A DNA stretch of 64,000 nucleotides from Sphingopyxis jiangsuensis (GCF_016734905.1 NZ_JAERPO010000002.1:453524-517523), one strand, 5' to 3'; positions 8,962-17,457 are shown, counted from the stretch's first letter. Notes: generated from the sequence alone by a model not told the origin. Program-made: numbers and translations.

Positions 8962-11159
8962 GGCTGATCTCCCTCCAAGGGCGGGGTCGCGGCGGCTTCC
9001 GAAGGCGGCACCTCTGTGGGGGTGACCTGACCGTCGGGACCGCGCATCGCAGGCAGATTGACCGGCCCCACCGTCACGTCGGCAGCAGTCGCCGCGCTGG
9101 GGACGGGCGGCACCGTGCCCAGATAATCGCGCACCAGCGTGTCGATCGCCGGCTCCTCGCCCGGATTGCGCTGGAGCTGGAAGTCGCGGACATAGCCATA
9201 ACGTCGCGCCGTCAGCGCGGCATTGTCGGCACGGTTGCGCAGGATTGTCGGGCGGATGAAGACCATCAGGTTCGTTTTGGACCGCGAGCGGCTGCGCGAC
9301 TTGAACAACTCGCCGAGCAGCGGAATGTCGCTGAGCAGCGGAATACGCTCGATCGTCCGCCGCTCGTCGTCGTTGAGCAGTCCGCCGATCGCCAGAATTT
9401 CGCCGTCATCGACCGTCAGCACCGTCTCGAACGAACGCTTGTTGAGGATGAGGTCGCTGTTGCGCGACGAAACCGGCCCCGCGACGCTCGATACTTCCTG
9501 GCGCAGGAACAGTTTGACCTCGCCCGCGCCATTGACCTGCGGCGTGACCTCCAGCTTGATGCCGACTTCCTCGCGCTGGACGGTACGGAAGGCGTTGTCG
9601 AAATTGTCCGACAGCGCCTCGCCGGTGGTGATCGGCACTTCCTGTCCGACCAGGAACTTCGCCGCCTGATTGTCGAGCGTGACGATGTGCGGCGTCGCGA
9701 GCAGGTTCGACGTCGTGTCCGACTTTACCGCATTGATGATGGCGCCAAAGATCGTGTCCTTGCCGATGTCGCCAGCGAATCCTGCGAAACCGCCGGTCGC
9801 CGAGAGGAGCGACGCCGCTGCCGCTTCCTGCAGGCTGTTCCCGAGCGCGCTCGACGTCTGCGTAACAACCGTCGTGCCATCGACGGTGGTCTTGTCCTCG
9901 GTGAGCTTGGTCGCGGCATAGGCGCCGCCCAGCGTGAAGATATTGGGCTGAGCATTGCTATAATTGGTCGCAACGAAGGGGATGTTCTTACCGCCGAGCA
10001 GGAACTGCACGCCGAGCCGCTTTGCCGCATCGTCGCCGATTTCGACGACGATCGCTTCGACGAGAACCTGCTCGCGGCGGCTGTCGAGCTGGCGGATCAG
10101 CTCGCCGAGCATCCGCTGGACCTCGCTGTTTGCGGCGACGATGATCGCATTGGCGCCCTCATAGCGCGTGACGATGGCCGGGCCGCGCGTCGCGATACTG
10201 CCGCCTGCGCTGCCGACGGTCGCCGAGGCGCCGGAGTTTGCTGCGACAGGCGCTGCTCCGCTGCCATCGCCCGACGAGCCGCTGGCGGGCGGAAGCCCGG
10301 CCTTCTGCGCCGGGTCGCTGCCGCCGCCGACGAGCTGTTGCAGGGTCGGCAGCAAGGTTTCGGCGTTGGCGTGCTGGAGCCAATAGACGCGCAACTCGGT
10401 GCCGCCCGCCGCTTTCTGATCGAGATCGCGCGCCATCGACACGAAGCGCGCGACGAGCGCCTGGTCGCCGCGCAGCGCGATCGCGTTGCTGCTGTCGATC
10501 GGCACGATTGCAACGGGGGCCTGTGCGCCCTCGCCCGCCGCAGGAACCAGCGCCTGCAAGGCAGCGGCGATCTCGCGCGCGCCCGCATTTTTGAGCGTGA
10601 CAATCTGGCTCGTCGAACTGTCGCGATCGATACTCGACGCCAGCGCGCGGATGCGGCGGATATTGTCGGCAAAATCGGCAACGACCAGGCTGTTGGCGTT
10701 GCGGTTGGCGGTCAGCGAACCCTGCGGGCTGACGAGCGGGCGGAGCGTCTCGACGGCTGCCACCGCGTCGATATGACGCAGGCGGATAATCTCGGTCACA
10801 AACTGGTTTTGCGTCGCACGGTCGCTGCCGATCCGTCCGGGTTGCGCCGCGGCGCCGTCGATCGGCTGGATGCGGTAGGCGCCATTGGGGCCGGGAACCG
10901 CGACAAGGCCGTTCGAGCGCAAGGTCGCGAGGAAAATCTCGAAATATTCGCTGCGCGACAACGGGCGGTCGGTGACCACCGACACCTTGCCGTTGACGCG
11001 TCCGTCGATGACGAAAGTGCGCCCGGTGACGCGCGCGGCATCCTGGATGAAGGCGCGGATGTCGGCATCGCGGACGTTCAGCGTATATTGCGCGAACGCC
11101 GGAACGGGCGCGGCCGAAACCAGCGCGGCGGCGAGCATCAGGGAAAGTCTGAAACGCAT
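8958..11159 (-). CDS. gspD: Type II secretion system secretin GspD
   Basis: The outer-membrane secretin channel (733 aa) with a Sec signal peptide (MRFRLSLMLAAALVSAAPVPAFA). The N0 domain starts at YTLNVRDADIRAFIQDAARVTGRTF, followed by N1-N3 repeats. A Gly/Ser/Ala-rich insertion lies near residues 270-305. The secretin core contains VPITTGEALSDNFDNAF and LAIGGLLNDDERRTIERIPLLSDIPLLGELFK. No pilotin gene (gspS) or gspAB is visible nearby, so the secretin may insert by itself or use a pilotin encoded elsewhere. It lies five bases after gspC. Confidence 0.96.
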   Translation of the reverse strand: MRFRLSLMLAAALVSAAPVPAFAQYTLNVRDADIRAFIQDAARVTGRTFVIDGRVNGKVSVVTDRPLSRSEYFEIFLATLRSNGLVAVPGPNGAYRIQPIDGAAAQPGRIGSDRATQNQFVTEIIRLRHIDAVAAVETLRPLVSPQGSLTANRNANSLVVADFADNIRRIRALASSIDRDSSTSQIVTLKNAGAREIAAALQALVPAAGEGAQAPVAIVPIDSSNAIALRGDQALVARFVSMARDLDQKAAGGTELRVYWLQHANAETLLPTLQQLVGGGSDPAQKAGLPPASGSSGDGSGAAPVAANSGASATVGSAGGSIATRGPAIVTRYEGANAIIVAANSEVQRMLGELIRQLDSRREQVLVEAIVVEIGDDAAKRLGVQFLLGGKNIPFVATNYSNAQPNIFTLGGAYAATKLTEDKTTVDGTTVVTQTSSALGNSLQEAAAASLLSATGGFAGFAGDIGKDTIFGAIINAVKSDTTSNLLATPHIVTLDNQAAKFLVGQEVPITTGEALSDNFDNAFRTVQREEVGIKLEVTPQVNGAGEVKLFLRQEVSSVAGPVSSRNSDLILNKRSFETVLTVDDGEILAIGGLLNDDERRTIERIPLLSDIPLLGELFKSRSRSRSKTNLMVFIRPTILRNRADNAALTARRYGYVRDFQLQRNPGEEPAIDTLVRDYLGTVPPVPSAATAADVTVGPVNLPAMRGPDGQVTPTEVPPSEAAATPPLEGDQP

Positions 11160-11164
11160 AGGAC

Positions 11165-12049
11165 CTATTGCTTCGAGAGAAAAATGGCGACGGGCACGAC
11201 GCTGGCGCCGCGTTCGATTTCAAGCGAGATGCGCGCGCCTGGGGCGAACTGGCTCGCAAGCGAGGCGGCGTCGCCCGCCGAGCCGATCGGCCGGCCGTTG
11301 ACCGAGCGGATAACGTCGCCAGGACGCAGCCCCGCCGCGCGGAAAGCCGCGCCATCGCCCTGCGGCTGGACGACGAGGCCCGTTACGCGTCCCTCTTCGG
11401 TCCGGGGCGCAAAACCGACGCCGCTCCGCAGCGCGGCCGGCGACATTTCGCCGCCCGCTGCTGCCCCGGTTGCAGGCGCAGATCCAAGCTCGGGCGTCGG
11501 GGCAGGCAAAGGGGAGGCCGGGGTGACGATGGGCGCGTCGCCGCTCTGATCGAGGAACAGGCTTTCGCGCTCTCCGCCGCGGTCGAGCAGCACATGATCG
11601 AACGCAATGCCGACAAGCCGGACCCCCGGTGCAATGTCGTCGCCAACCGCATAGCTCGCCTGTTCGCCGTCCTCGCCGCCAATAATCGCCGAACCGCCGC
11701 CCGTGGCCGCGTTGAGATTGACGCCGTAAAGCGTCAGGCCGAGCGCGGTCACCGTTGCACTTGCCGGACCCTGTTGCCCGCTGCGAAAAAAAGGATCGAG
11801 GCTGGTGAAGATGGCGCGGCGCTCAGCGGGCGAGGCGATGACAGCTGTCTGGGGCTCCCACGCCCCCAGCGGCGACAAGGGGACGACGAGGGCCCAAAGC
11901 AAGCGGACAGCCTGCCAGACGAGAAGCGCTCCCAAAAGCGCAACGACCAGCTGCGGGCCAATAGCACGCGGCGATGCCCTGCGCAGGCGAAGCCACGATG
12001 GCAGCGCGCGCGGCAGCCGTACGGCCGATCCGGACATCAGCGTCGCCAT
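11165..12049 (-). CDS. gspC: Type II secretion system protein C (PDZ type)
   Basis: The first gene of the T2SS operon (294 aa). It is a bitopic inner-membrane protein with an N-terminal cytoplasmic segment, a transmembrane helix at about residues 34-56, and a homology region (LGLTLYGVNLNAATGGGSAIIGG) that docks on the secretin. A C-terminal PDZ domain follows (FRAAGLRPGDVIRSVNGRPI). GspC is thought to recruit substrates. The upstream region holds a PhoB-like box at 12107-12139. Confidence 0.93.
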   Translation of the reverse strand: MATLMSGSAVRLPRALPSWLRLRRASPRAIGPQLVVALLGALLVWQAVRLLWALVVPLSPLGAWEPQTAVIASPAERRAIFTSLDPFFRSGQQGPASATVTALGLTLYGVNLNAATGGGSAIIGGEDGEQASYAVGDDIAPGVRLVGIAFDHVLLDRGGERESLFLDQSGDAPIVTPASPLPAPTPELGSAPATGAAAGGEMSPAALRSGVGFAPRTEEGRVTGLVVQPQGDGAAFRAAGLRPGDVIRSVNGRPIGSAGDAASLASQFAPGARISLEIERGASVVPVAIFLSKQ

Positions 12050-12106
12050 GAATTCGTCCCTGTCCCCCAGCTGAAAAACGTCATGCGAATCGCCTAGGGG
12101 CGAAGC

Positions 12107-12139
12107 GTGACAATCAGTTGACGGGAAGATTACAGTTTT
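12107..12139 (-). promoter_or_regulatory. PhoB-box-like tandem repeat upstream of gspC
   Basis: Three 11-bp units run in phase, 58-90 bases before gspC. Read on the minus strand the 7-mers are CTGTAAT, CCGTCAA and TTGTCAC, each followed by four spacer bases. The PhoB consensus is CTGTCAT-N4 repeated, and the matches are 6/7, 5/7 and 5/7. After the last unit come eight bases and then CCTAGG (12093-12098), a possible -10 region. The same arrangement occurs upstream of the lipoprotein gene. This is read from sequence and no binding has been shown. Confidence 0.6.
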
Positions 12140-12178
12140 TTGTCATGGGCGCGAGTCCGCGACCGCGCCGAACTGGTC

Positions 12179-12206
12179 GAGGCCCCTCCCGCACGGGAGG
12201 GGCCTC
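12179..12206 (-). terminator. Probable terminator after the TonB-dependent receptor
   Basis: A near-perfect inverted repeat, GAGGCCCCTCCC and GGGAGGGGCCTC around a short GCAC loop, starts 9 bases beyond the receptor stop codon. It lies between the receptor gene and the gspC promoter, so it separates the two transcription units. It lacks a clear U-tract. Confidence 0.6.
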
Positions 12207-12214
12207 TACACCGG

Positions 12215-14911
12215 TCAGAATTTGAGCGACGCGCTGAGCGAGAAAGTCCGGCCCAGCTTGTAGCGGTTCAGGAAGATGCGGTTGTCGCCGGCTTCCTGAA
12301 CTTCTTTATAGGTGCGCCCGGTCAGGTTGCGCGCCTCGAACTTCAGTTCGATTTCCTTGTTGAGCAGGTTGATCCCCTGCCGCGCGACGAAATCGAGCGA
12401 GATGCCCGGCTTTTCGCGGATGTCGGGCTGACCCGACGGACCGCGGCTGGTCACGCGCGGGCTGGCATAGGTGAGCAGAAGCGTCTGCTGCGACAGCCGG
12501 TCCTGATCCTCGAGACCGAACTGGAAATTGACCAGATGATCCGACTGGCCGGTCATCGGCGAACCGTCGAAGAAAAAGTTCGCCGCATCCTGCACCACGC
12601 CGTTGATGACCGTCGTGTCGTTGGCCCCGACTTTGATCTCCGACTGGGTATAGGTGTAGTTGCCGATCAGGACGAGGCGGCGGCTTTGCCAGAAGGGCGC
12701 GTCCGACATGGTATCGAGCGGGAAATATTTCTGCACTTCCAGCTCGGCGCCATAGAGCGTCGCCTTGGGCGCGTTGGCAAAGCTCGAATTGACCGCCGAG
12801 TCCGACACCGAGGTATAGGTCTCGATCGGATTGTCGATCGACTTGTAGAAGCCCGCCGCCGTCAGGCGCTGGTCGCGCCCGAAATACCATTCATAGCGCA
12901 GCTCGGCGTTCCACAGTTCGCTGTCGGTAAGCGACGGGTTGCCGCGGAACAGGCGGTTCGAATCGGTGTCCTGATAGATTTGCGCAATCAGTTCGCGGAA
13001 CTGCGGGCGCGCGATCGTCTTTGACCCGTTCACGCGGATCTGCATGTCGGGCGCGATTTCCCACGTGACCGTCAGCGCGGGCAGCCAATAGTCGTTGTTG
13101 AGGTCGGTTTCGACGATCGCGCTGCCGCCCGTGTTGAACAGGTCGATCGGCACGACCGTCTGCTTGCCTTCCTCGTAGCGGACGCCTGCATTGACGTTGA
13201 CGCCGGGGACGATTTCGGCCTGCAGCTGTGCATAGCCGGCGTGCGTCGTCAGCTTTGCGTCGAAGGCTGCCGTGCCGTCCTGCGCCGAGGTTTCCTGCAG
13301 CGTGATGTCGTAAAGCTGGATCGTGGCGTCCGACAACAGATAGTCGGGACGCAGCTGCGTCACCGAAATCGGCAGGTTCGAGCCGCGAAACTGGAAGGCG
13401 CGGCGGACCGAGACGCGGTGCGTGTCGGTATAGGCATAGCCGACCGTCGCGGTGATACGCGGGGCGAGCTCGTACGACAGGTCGACGCCGCCCGACCACA
13501 GATCTTCGTTCAGATCCGAAAAGGCGATCGTCGCATCGCCGCGATTGCCGCCGAGGTCGTTGACGAACTTGTCGCCCGTCGGATCCTGGTCGGTCGGCAG
13601 GTTGGTGCGGACATAGGTGAAGCCGCGCTCATAGGGCGCTTCGCGCTGCGAATTGGCATAGGCGCCGCGCAGGTCGACCTGCAACCGGTCGAACTCCAGC
13701 TCGGTCACGATCTGCGTGTTGATCAGCTGCCGTTCGAACCAGGCCGTATCCTGCTTCAAAATATCGCGTTCGGACTGGTTGCGATCGGTACCGAGGCCAA
13801 GCCGCGCCTGCTTCAGCGTGTCGCGGATATAAAGGTTGGTCCAGCGGAACTTGTGATCGCCGAGCTCGAGCCCGAAGCCGAGCAGCCCGTTCACGACGAT
13901 GCGGTTGTCGGTGATGACGCGGTTATAGCTCGTCTGCGGATCGCCCGACAGATCCTGGTTCAGCGACGTTTGCTGGAGCGTGTCGCGCGTGCGCCACTTG
14001 TTGCTGATCCCTGCGGTGGCGATGATGCCAAGTTCGCCATTGGGCAAGGTAACGGTCGTGCCGCCGGTGACCCCGGCCGACCAATTGACCGGAATATGGT
14101 TGTTCTGCTGGAGCAGGCTCGTCTCGGCGTTGACCAGCTCCATCTGGATCGCTTCGAGGTCGTCCTGGGTGAAATCGGCCCCTTCGAGGATCGGCTTGCC
14201 GCTGTTCAGCGCCGCCTTGAGCAGCGGCGGAATGTCGCGCGTGCCGTCGTCGAAACCGGTCCAGTCGGTGTCGCTGCCATAATAGGTATAGCCGAGCTGG
14301 TTGGTCGTCTCGCTATCCCAGCCGATACCGCCCGAAAAGGTCAGGAAGGGTTCGCGCGGCGTCGCCTTGGTCGTCAGGTTGATGACGCCGCCGCCAAATT
14401 CGCCGGGGAAGTTCGCCGAATAGCTTTTCTGGACGAGCGTCGAATCGATCACGTTGGACGGAAAGATGTCGAGCGGAACGACGCGCTTCAACGGCTCGGG
14501 GCTCGGCAGCGGCGAGCCGTTGAGCAGTGCGAGCGAATAGCGGTCGCCGAGGCCGCGGACATAGACAAAGCCCCCGCCAACGACCGAAAGGCCGGTCACG
14601 CGCTGGAGCGAACCTGAAATGTCGCCCTCGCCCGTGCGCGCAATGTCGGCCGACGACAGGACCGAGACCACTTCAGGCGTCGCACGCACGACATTGGGCG
14701 TGTAGCGGCCGGTGACGACGATTTCGCTGTTGGCGCCGCCCGGGATCGAAACGTCGAAATCCTCGTCCTGCGCCGCGGCATCGTCGGTCGCCTGGTCGGC
14801 GGTCGGTTCGTCGGTCGCGGGTTCGCTTGCCGCGTCCTGCGCAAATGCGGACGGCGCGACGAGGGCGGTGCTGAGGAGGAGCAGGCTGGCGAAGATCGGC
14901 CGCTTTGTCAT
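12215..14911 (-). CDS. TonB-dependent outer-membrane receptor
   Basis: An 898-aa receptor with a signal peptide (SLLLLSTALVAPSAFA), an acidic Asp/Ala linker, a TonB-box-like SEIVVTG, a plug domain (DISGSLQRVTGLSVVGGGFVYVRGL is split across its core) and a 22-strand barrel ending in FSLSASLKF, with a terminal Phe. It imports an unknown substrate through the outer membrane using TonB energy. I chose the ATG at 14911, which is preceded by GGGGA at about 8 bases. It follows the lipoprotein gene on the same strand by 84 bases and shares its Pho-box promoter, so phosphate or a phosphorylated compound is a plausible substrate by inference. Confidence 0.9.
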   Translation of the reverse strand: MTKRPIFASLLLLSTALVAPSAFAQDAASEPATDEPTADQATDDAAAQDEDFDVSIPGGANSEIVVTGRYTPNVVRATPEVVSVLSSADIARTGEGDISGSLQRVTGLSVVGGGFVYVRGLGDRYSLALLNGSPLPSPEPLKRVVPLDIFPSNVIDSTLVQKSYSANFPGEFGGGVINLTTKATPREPFLTFSGGIGWDSETTNQLGYTYYGSDTDWTGFDDGTRDIPPLLKAALNSGKPILEGADFTQDDLEAIQMELVNAETSLLQQNNHIPVNWSAGVTGGTTVTLPNGELGIIATAGISNKWRTRDTLQQTSLNQDLSGDPQTSYNRVITDNRIVVNGLLGFGLELGDHKFRWTNLYIRDTLKQARLGLGTDRNQSERDILKQDTAWFERQLINTQIVTELEFDRLQVDLRGAYANSQREAPYERGFTYVRTNLPTDQDPTGDKFVNDLGGNRGDATIAFSDLNEDLWSGGVDLSYELAPRITATVGYAYTDTHRVSVRRAFQFRGSNLPISVTQLRPDYLLSDATIQLYDITLQETSAQDGTAAFDAKLTTHAGYAQLQAEIVPGVNVNAGVRYEEGKQTVVPIDLFNTGGSAIVETDLNNDYWLPALTVTWEIAPDMQIRVNGSKTIARPQFRELIAQIYQDTDSNRLFRGNPSLTDSELWNAELRYEWYFGRDQRLTAAGFYKSIDNPIETYTSVSDSAVNSSFANAPKATLYGAELEVQKYFPLDTMSDAPFWQSRRLVLIGNYTYTQSEIKVGANDTTVINGVVQDAANFFFDGSPMTGQSDHLVNFQFGLEDQDRLSQQTLLLTYASPRVTSRGPSGQPDIREKPGISLDFVARQGINLLNKEIELKFEARNLTGRTYKEVQEAGDNRIFLNRYKLGRTFSLSASLKF

Positions 14912-14939
14912 GTGGATTGTCCCCAAGAAAATGTAGGAA

Positions 14940-14976
14940 GGGAGCGGGCCAGCCCTTCGAAGGCTCGCCCGCTCCC
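14940..14976 (-). terminator. Hairpin between lipoprotein and receptor genes
   Basis: The arms GGGAGCGGGC and GCCCGCTCCC pair perfectly, with further AGCC/GGCT pairing inside. It sits in the 84-base gap between the lipoprotein stop and the receptor start. It could be a partial terminator or an mRNA-stabilising structure that makes the lipoprotein more abundant than the receptor. Reading on along the minus strand, a moderately T-rich run follows. Confidence 0.5.
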
Positions 14977-14995
14977 CGCATTGGATCGCGAGCGA

Positions 14996-16573
14996 TCAGG
15001 TCGTCGGGATGGCGGTGCAGCTGCCGCTCGTTGAACCGAAGCCCGCCGTCGCCGAGTTGCAAGTCCAGCCCTGGTACCAGGTGTCGTTGGCGTCGCGGAC
15101 GGCGCCGACGTAGGCGGTGGTGTCAAAGAAGGCGTTGATCGTCTTCGCGTCGAACGGCGTGAAGCCCGTTTCGGTCGCGCCGTTGACGAACAGGTTCGTC
15201 AGCGTCGGCGTGTAGGTCGTGCGGTTGTTGGTGCCCGCTTCGAAGATCGCCTGAACCTGCGCGTCGGTCACCGCCGGGCTGCCGCCGCCGCGGAACGGCG
15301 TCGCGTTGCACTGCATCGACATCGAGAAGAACTTCGGCGGTCCCGCTTCGTCGAGCGCCGGGTCGGCAGGCTGCGTCGTCGACGTGCTGTCGATGCGCAG
15401 GCAGCGGATACCGGGAGCGACAATCAAGCCGTTGGCAAAGGTGTAATCGGCGCCGCCGCGAATACGGATTGCGGCGCCGTTCCCCGCGGCATTGTTGCGA
15501 TGGATGAAGGTGAAGTTCGAGATGGTGACATTCTGGCGCGGCGTCGTGTTTTCATTGCCGTCCGAGTCGATTTCCATCATCGAGTCGCCGACCGCGCCGC
15601 CGGCACGGTGGATCGCGATCGCATATTGGATGTTGCCCTTGTAGCCGACGTCGGTGTCGAAGCTGTCATCCTCGGCTCCGGTAACGATCATGTGCTTGAA
15701 GTTCGGGCGGCCGCCGAAAACTTCCATGCCGTCGTCCGAGCTGTTGTGAATCTGGATGTGGTCGAACTGGGTGCCCGAACCGACGCCCGACGGCGTCAGG
15801 CCCTGCAATTCCTTGTCGGCGCTGAGCACGAAGCCCGAATAGCGGATCTGCACATAGGACATGCGGCCCGAATTGTCGGCGGGCTGCGCACCGCCATAGA
15901 GCGCGTTCGACGTGCCTTCGGTGTCGCGTTCGCACGCCGCGGTGCCCGGCGTCGCTCCCGGAGCAAGACAGTCGGTGATCGGCGCGCGGCCGAGCAGGAC
16001 GACACCGCCCCACAGCTGCGACGTCTGGTCGTTCGCCGAACCGACGACGTTGCCGCGACCGGTAAAGACGATCGGCTGCGTCGGCGTGCCCACAGCGTCG
16101 ATCTTGTTGCCGCGGTTGACGACAAGGAACGAAACGCCCGTCGCGCCAAAGATGGTGACGCCCGGGTCGATCGTCAGCGTGACGTCGGTGTTGGTGCTGG
16201 CCGCCCCCTGGTCGGTGCCGACATCGACACGGCCGGGAAGCGAATAGATGACGCCGGCAACCTTGGGGATCGCGGTGGTCGAATTGAAGCGGGCGGGGAA
16301 ACCACAGTTGCGCCACGTGCCTTCATTGCCCGTGATCGTGCCGAGATCCGACAACTGGTCGGCACCGGCGATGGTCGGGCAATTGGCGGCCGGCGTAACG
16401 GTCGCGGGCGGCGTCGGGGTGGGGGTCGGTGTCGGCGTCGGAGTCGGGGTGGGCGTCGGAACGACAATGACCCCCTCGCCCGGCGATGCAACGCCGTCGG
16501 CGCCGCAGGCGGCCAGAATTGAACAGGCCACGCCGCTGAGCATGACCATACGAACGCGTGCAAAAGCCGCCAT
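14996..16573 (-). CDS. Exported lipoprotein, ElpS-like, candidate T2SS-linked protein
   Basis: A 525-aa protein with a lipobox (SILAAC, Cys23) and Gly at +2, which is compatible with outer-membrane sorting. After the lipid anchor comes a Pro-Thr linker of eight PT units, then a repetitive Asn/Gly/Thr-rich body (VTLTIDPGVTIFGATGVSF, GRMSYVQIRYSG, FDHIQIHNSSDDGMEVFGG) that suggests a right-handed beta-helix. No enzyme motif is recognisable. It is the first gene of a unit with the TonB receptor, next to a complete T2SS and behind a PhoB-like box. In Caulobacter the phosphate-starvation lipoprotein ElpS is encoded beside a T2SS cluster, so I infer an analogous role. Homology to ElpS itself is not proven here. 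Confidence 0.75.
   Translation of the reverse strand: MAAFARVRMVMLSGVACSILAACGADGVASPGEGVIVVPTPTPTPTPTPTPTPTPPATVTPAANCPTIAGADQLSDLGTITGNEGTWRNCGFPARFNSTTAIPKVAGVIYSLPGRVDVGTDQGAASTNTDVTLTIDPGVTIFGATGVSFLVVNRGNKIDAVGTPTQPIVFTGRGNVVGSANDQTSQLWGGVVLLGRAPITDCLAPGATPGTAACERDTEGTSNALYGGAQPADNSGRMSYVQIRYSGFVLSADKELQGLTPSGVGSGTQFDHIQIHNSSDDGMEVFGGRPNFKHMIVTGAEDDSFDTDVGYKGNIQYAIAIHRAGGAVGDSMMEIDSDGNENTTPRQNVTISNFTFIHRNNAAGNGAAIRIRGGADYTFANGLIVAPGIRCLRIDSTSTTQPADPALDEAGPPKFFSMSMQCNATPFRGGGSPAVTDAQVQAIFEAGTNNRTTYTPTLTNLFVNGATETGFTPFDAKTINAFFDTTAYVGAVRDANDTWYQGWTCNSATAGFGSTSGSCTAIPTT
16412..16459 (-). repeat. Hexanucleotide repeat encoding a (Pro-Thr)8 linker
   Basis: Eight tandem six-base units of the form CCN-ACN encode PTPTPT after the lipid anchor of the lipoprotein. 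Third positions vary (CCG/CCC, ACG/ACC/ACT/ACA), so the coding sequence is selected rather than recently slipped. Such linkers lift a surface domain away from the membrane and are protease accessible. Confidence 0.85.
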
Positions 16574-16679
16574 GAAAATCTCCGTACCCGGTGCGCGCCC
16601 TGATGGACGCTGTGAACGACAACCGGCAGGTGAAAGTGTTGCCCGTCACCCCCGATGGCGCCGCCACTAGGGTGATTCG

Positions 16680-16741
16680 ATGACGGTCTGACGCCAGAGC
16701 AATGACAGTTGGATGACTCTTTGGAGTCGATTGTGTGACAC
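16680..16741 (-). promoter_or_regulatory. Extended PhoB-box array upstream of the lipoprotein gene
   Basis: This array fills the middle of the 301-base gap between the lipoprotein gene and the tRNA. On the plus strand, units start every 11 bases: ATGACGG (16680), ACGCCAG (16691), ATGACAG (16702), ATGACTC (16713), a poor unit at 16724, and GTGACAC (16735). ATGACAG is the exact reverse complement of the PhoB heptamer CTGTCAT. On the coding strand the last unit is followed by eight bases and CCTAGT (16666-16671), the same spacing as at gspC. The box ends about 107 bases before the start codon. The rest of the gap holds an AT-rich stretch near 16770 and nothing else I recognise. Confidence 0.68.
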
Positions 16742-16874
16742 GCGCCCGCTGGGCGGCCTTGCATCTTCGCATATGCAAAAAATAAATGCTGCGAAGCTCG
16801 CTTGCATACCCCGCAAAGCTTTGCTAGGCGCCCGCTCCTACCTGGTGCCGGACCCGTTCGGCCCATCATGATGT

Positions 16875-16961
16875 GCGGTCGTGGCGGAACTGGTAGACGC
16901 GCAACGTTGAGGTCGTTGTGGCCGAAAGGCCGTGGAAGTTCGAGTCTTCTCGACCGCACCA
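16875..16961 (+). tRNA. tRNA-Leu (GAG anticodon)
   Basis: The acceptor arms GCGGTCG (16875-16881) and CGACCGC (16951-16957) pair perfectly. The anticodon stem CAACG/CGTTG encloses the loop TTGAGGT with anticodon GAG. A long variable arm (GGCCGAAAGGCC region) marks a class II tRNA, as expected for leucine. GTTCGAGTC forms the T loop, and the 3' CCA is encoded. Confidence 0.96.
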
Positions 16962-17043
16962 TATAGTCCTGCGGGACGTCCAATTCGGGAACATCTCCAA
17001 ATGTCCGCCGCGCAGGTCTGCCCGGTCGGGGCGGCCGGTCCGA

Positions 17044-17457
17044 TCAGGGCGTTCGGCGCTCCGCCCAATAATCAAACACCGCTTGTTGCTGCTCCCTGAT
17101 GAAGCGCGCCGCCGCCGCGCCTTCCCACGGGCCGTCGTAGCCGAGCAGCAGCGCAGTGCCGCCGACCCACCAGCCCTGCCCCGGCAGCCGGTCGCTTTCG
17201 CGCACGACGAGCACGGCAAGGTCGGGCTCGTCGTCAAGCGCGCAGAGGCGATCGACTTCAGCGAGCGTCTTGCAGACCGCGCGCATTTTGGGCCGCGTGA
17301 AGCGGAAGCCCAAATCGCCGAGCAGTTCGGAATAGCTGACGCTGCGCCCCTCGCGCGCCGCGGCGGTCAGGATCGCGCGGATGCGCGGCGCATCGCCGAG
17401 CGCGCTGACATCGGCGGCGACGGGCGCATCGCCTAGGCCTTCGTCTTTGGCGGCCAT
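17044..17457 (-). CDS. Conserved hypothetical protein
   Basis: A 137-aa protein I cannot assign. It contains SVSYSELLGDLGFRFTRPKMRAVCKTL, which looks like a small helical, winged-helix-type region, followed by DLAVLVVRESDRLPGQGWW, a strand-loop with a conserved-looking GQGWW. It has no signal peptide and no membrane segment. It overlaps the end of the DUF1295 gene by 25 bases and is last in the minus-strand group with that gene and the acyltransferase. Confidence 0.7.
   Translation of the reverse strand: MAAKDEGLGDAPVAADVSALGDAPRIRAILTAAAREGRSVSYSELLGDLGFRFTRPKMRAVCKTLAEVDRLCALDDEPDLAVLVVRESDRLPGQGWWVGGTALLLGYDGPWEGAAAARFIREQQQAVFDYWAERRTP

Noticed and set aside
125-12049. Type IV pilus assembly instead of T2SS.
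   Set aside because: gspC, gspL, gspM, gspN and a secretin with an N0 domain are present, and GspE has the tetracysteine. No PilA, PilT or PilQ-type features are found.
16412-16459. Tandem GTCGG-type repeats that might be a CRISPR array.
   Set aside because: The unit is six bases, contiguous and coding (Pro-Thr). There are no spacers and no cas genes.
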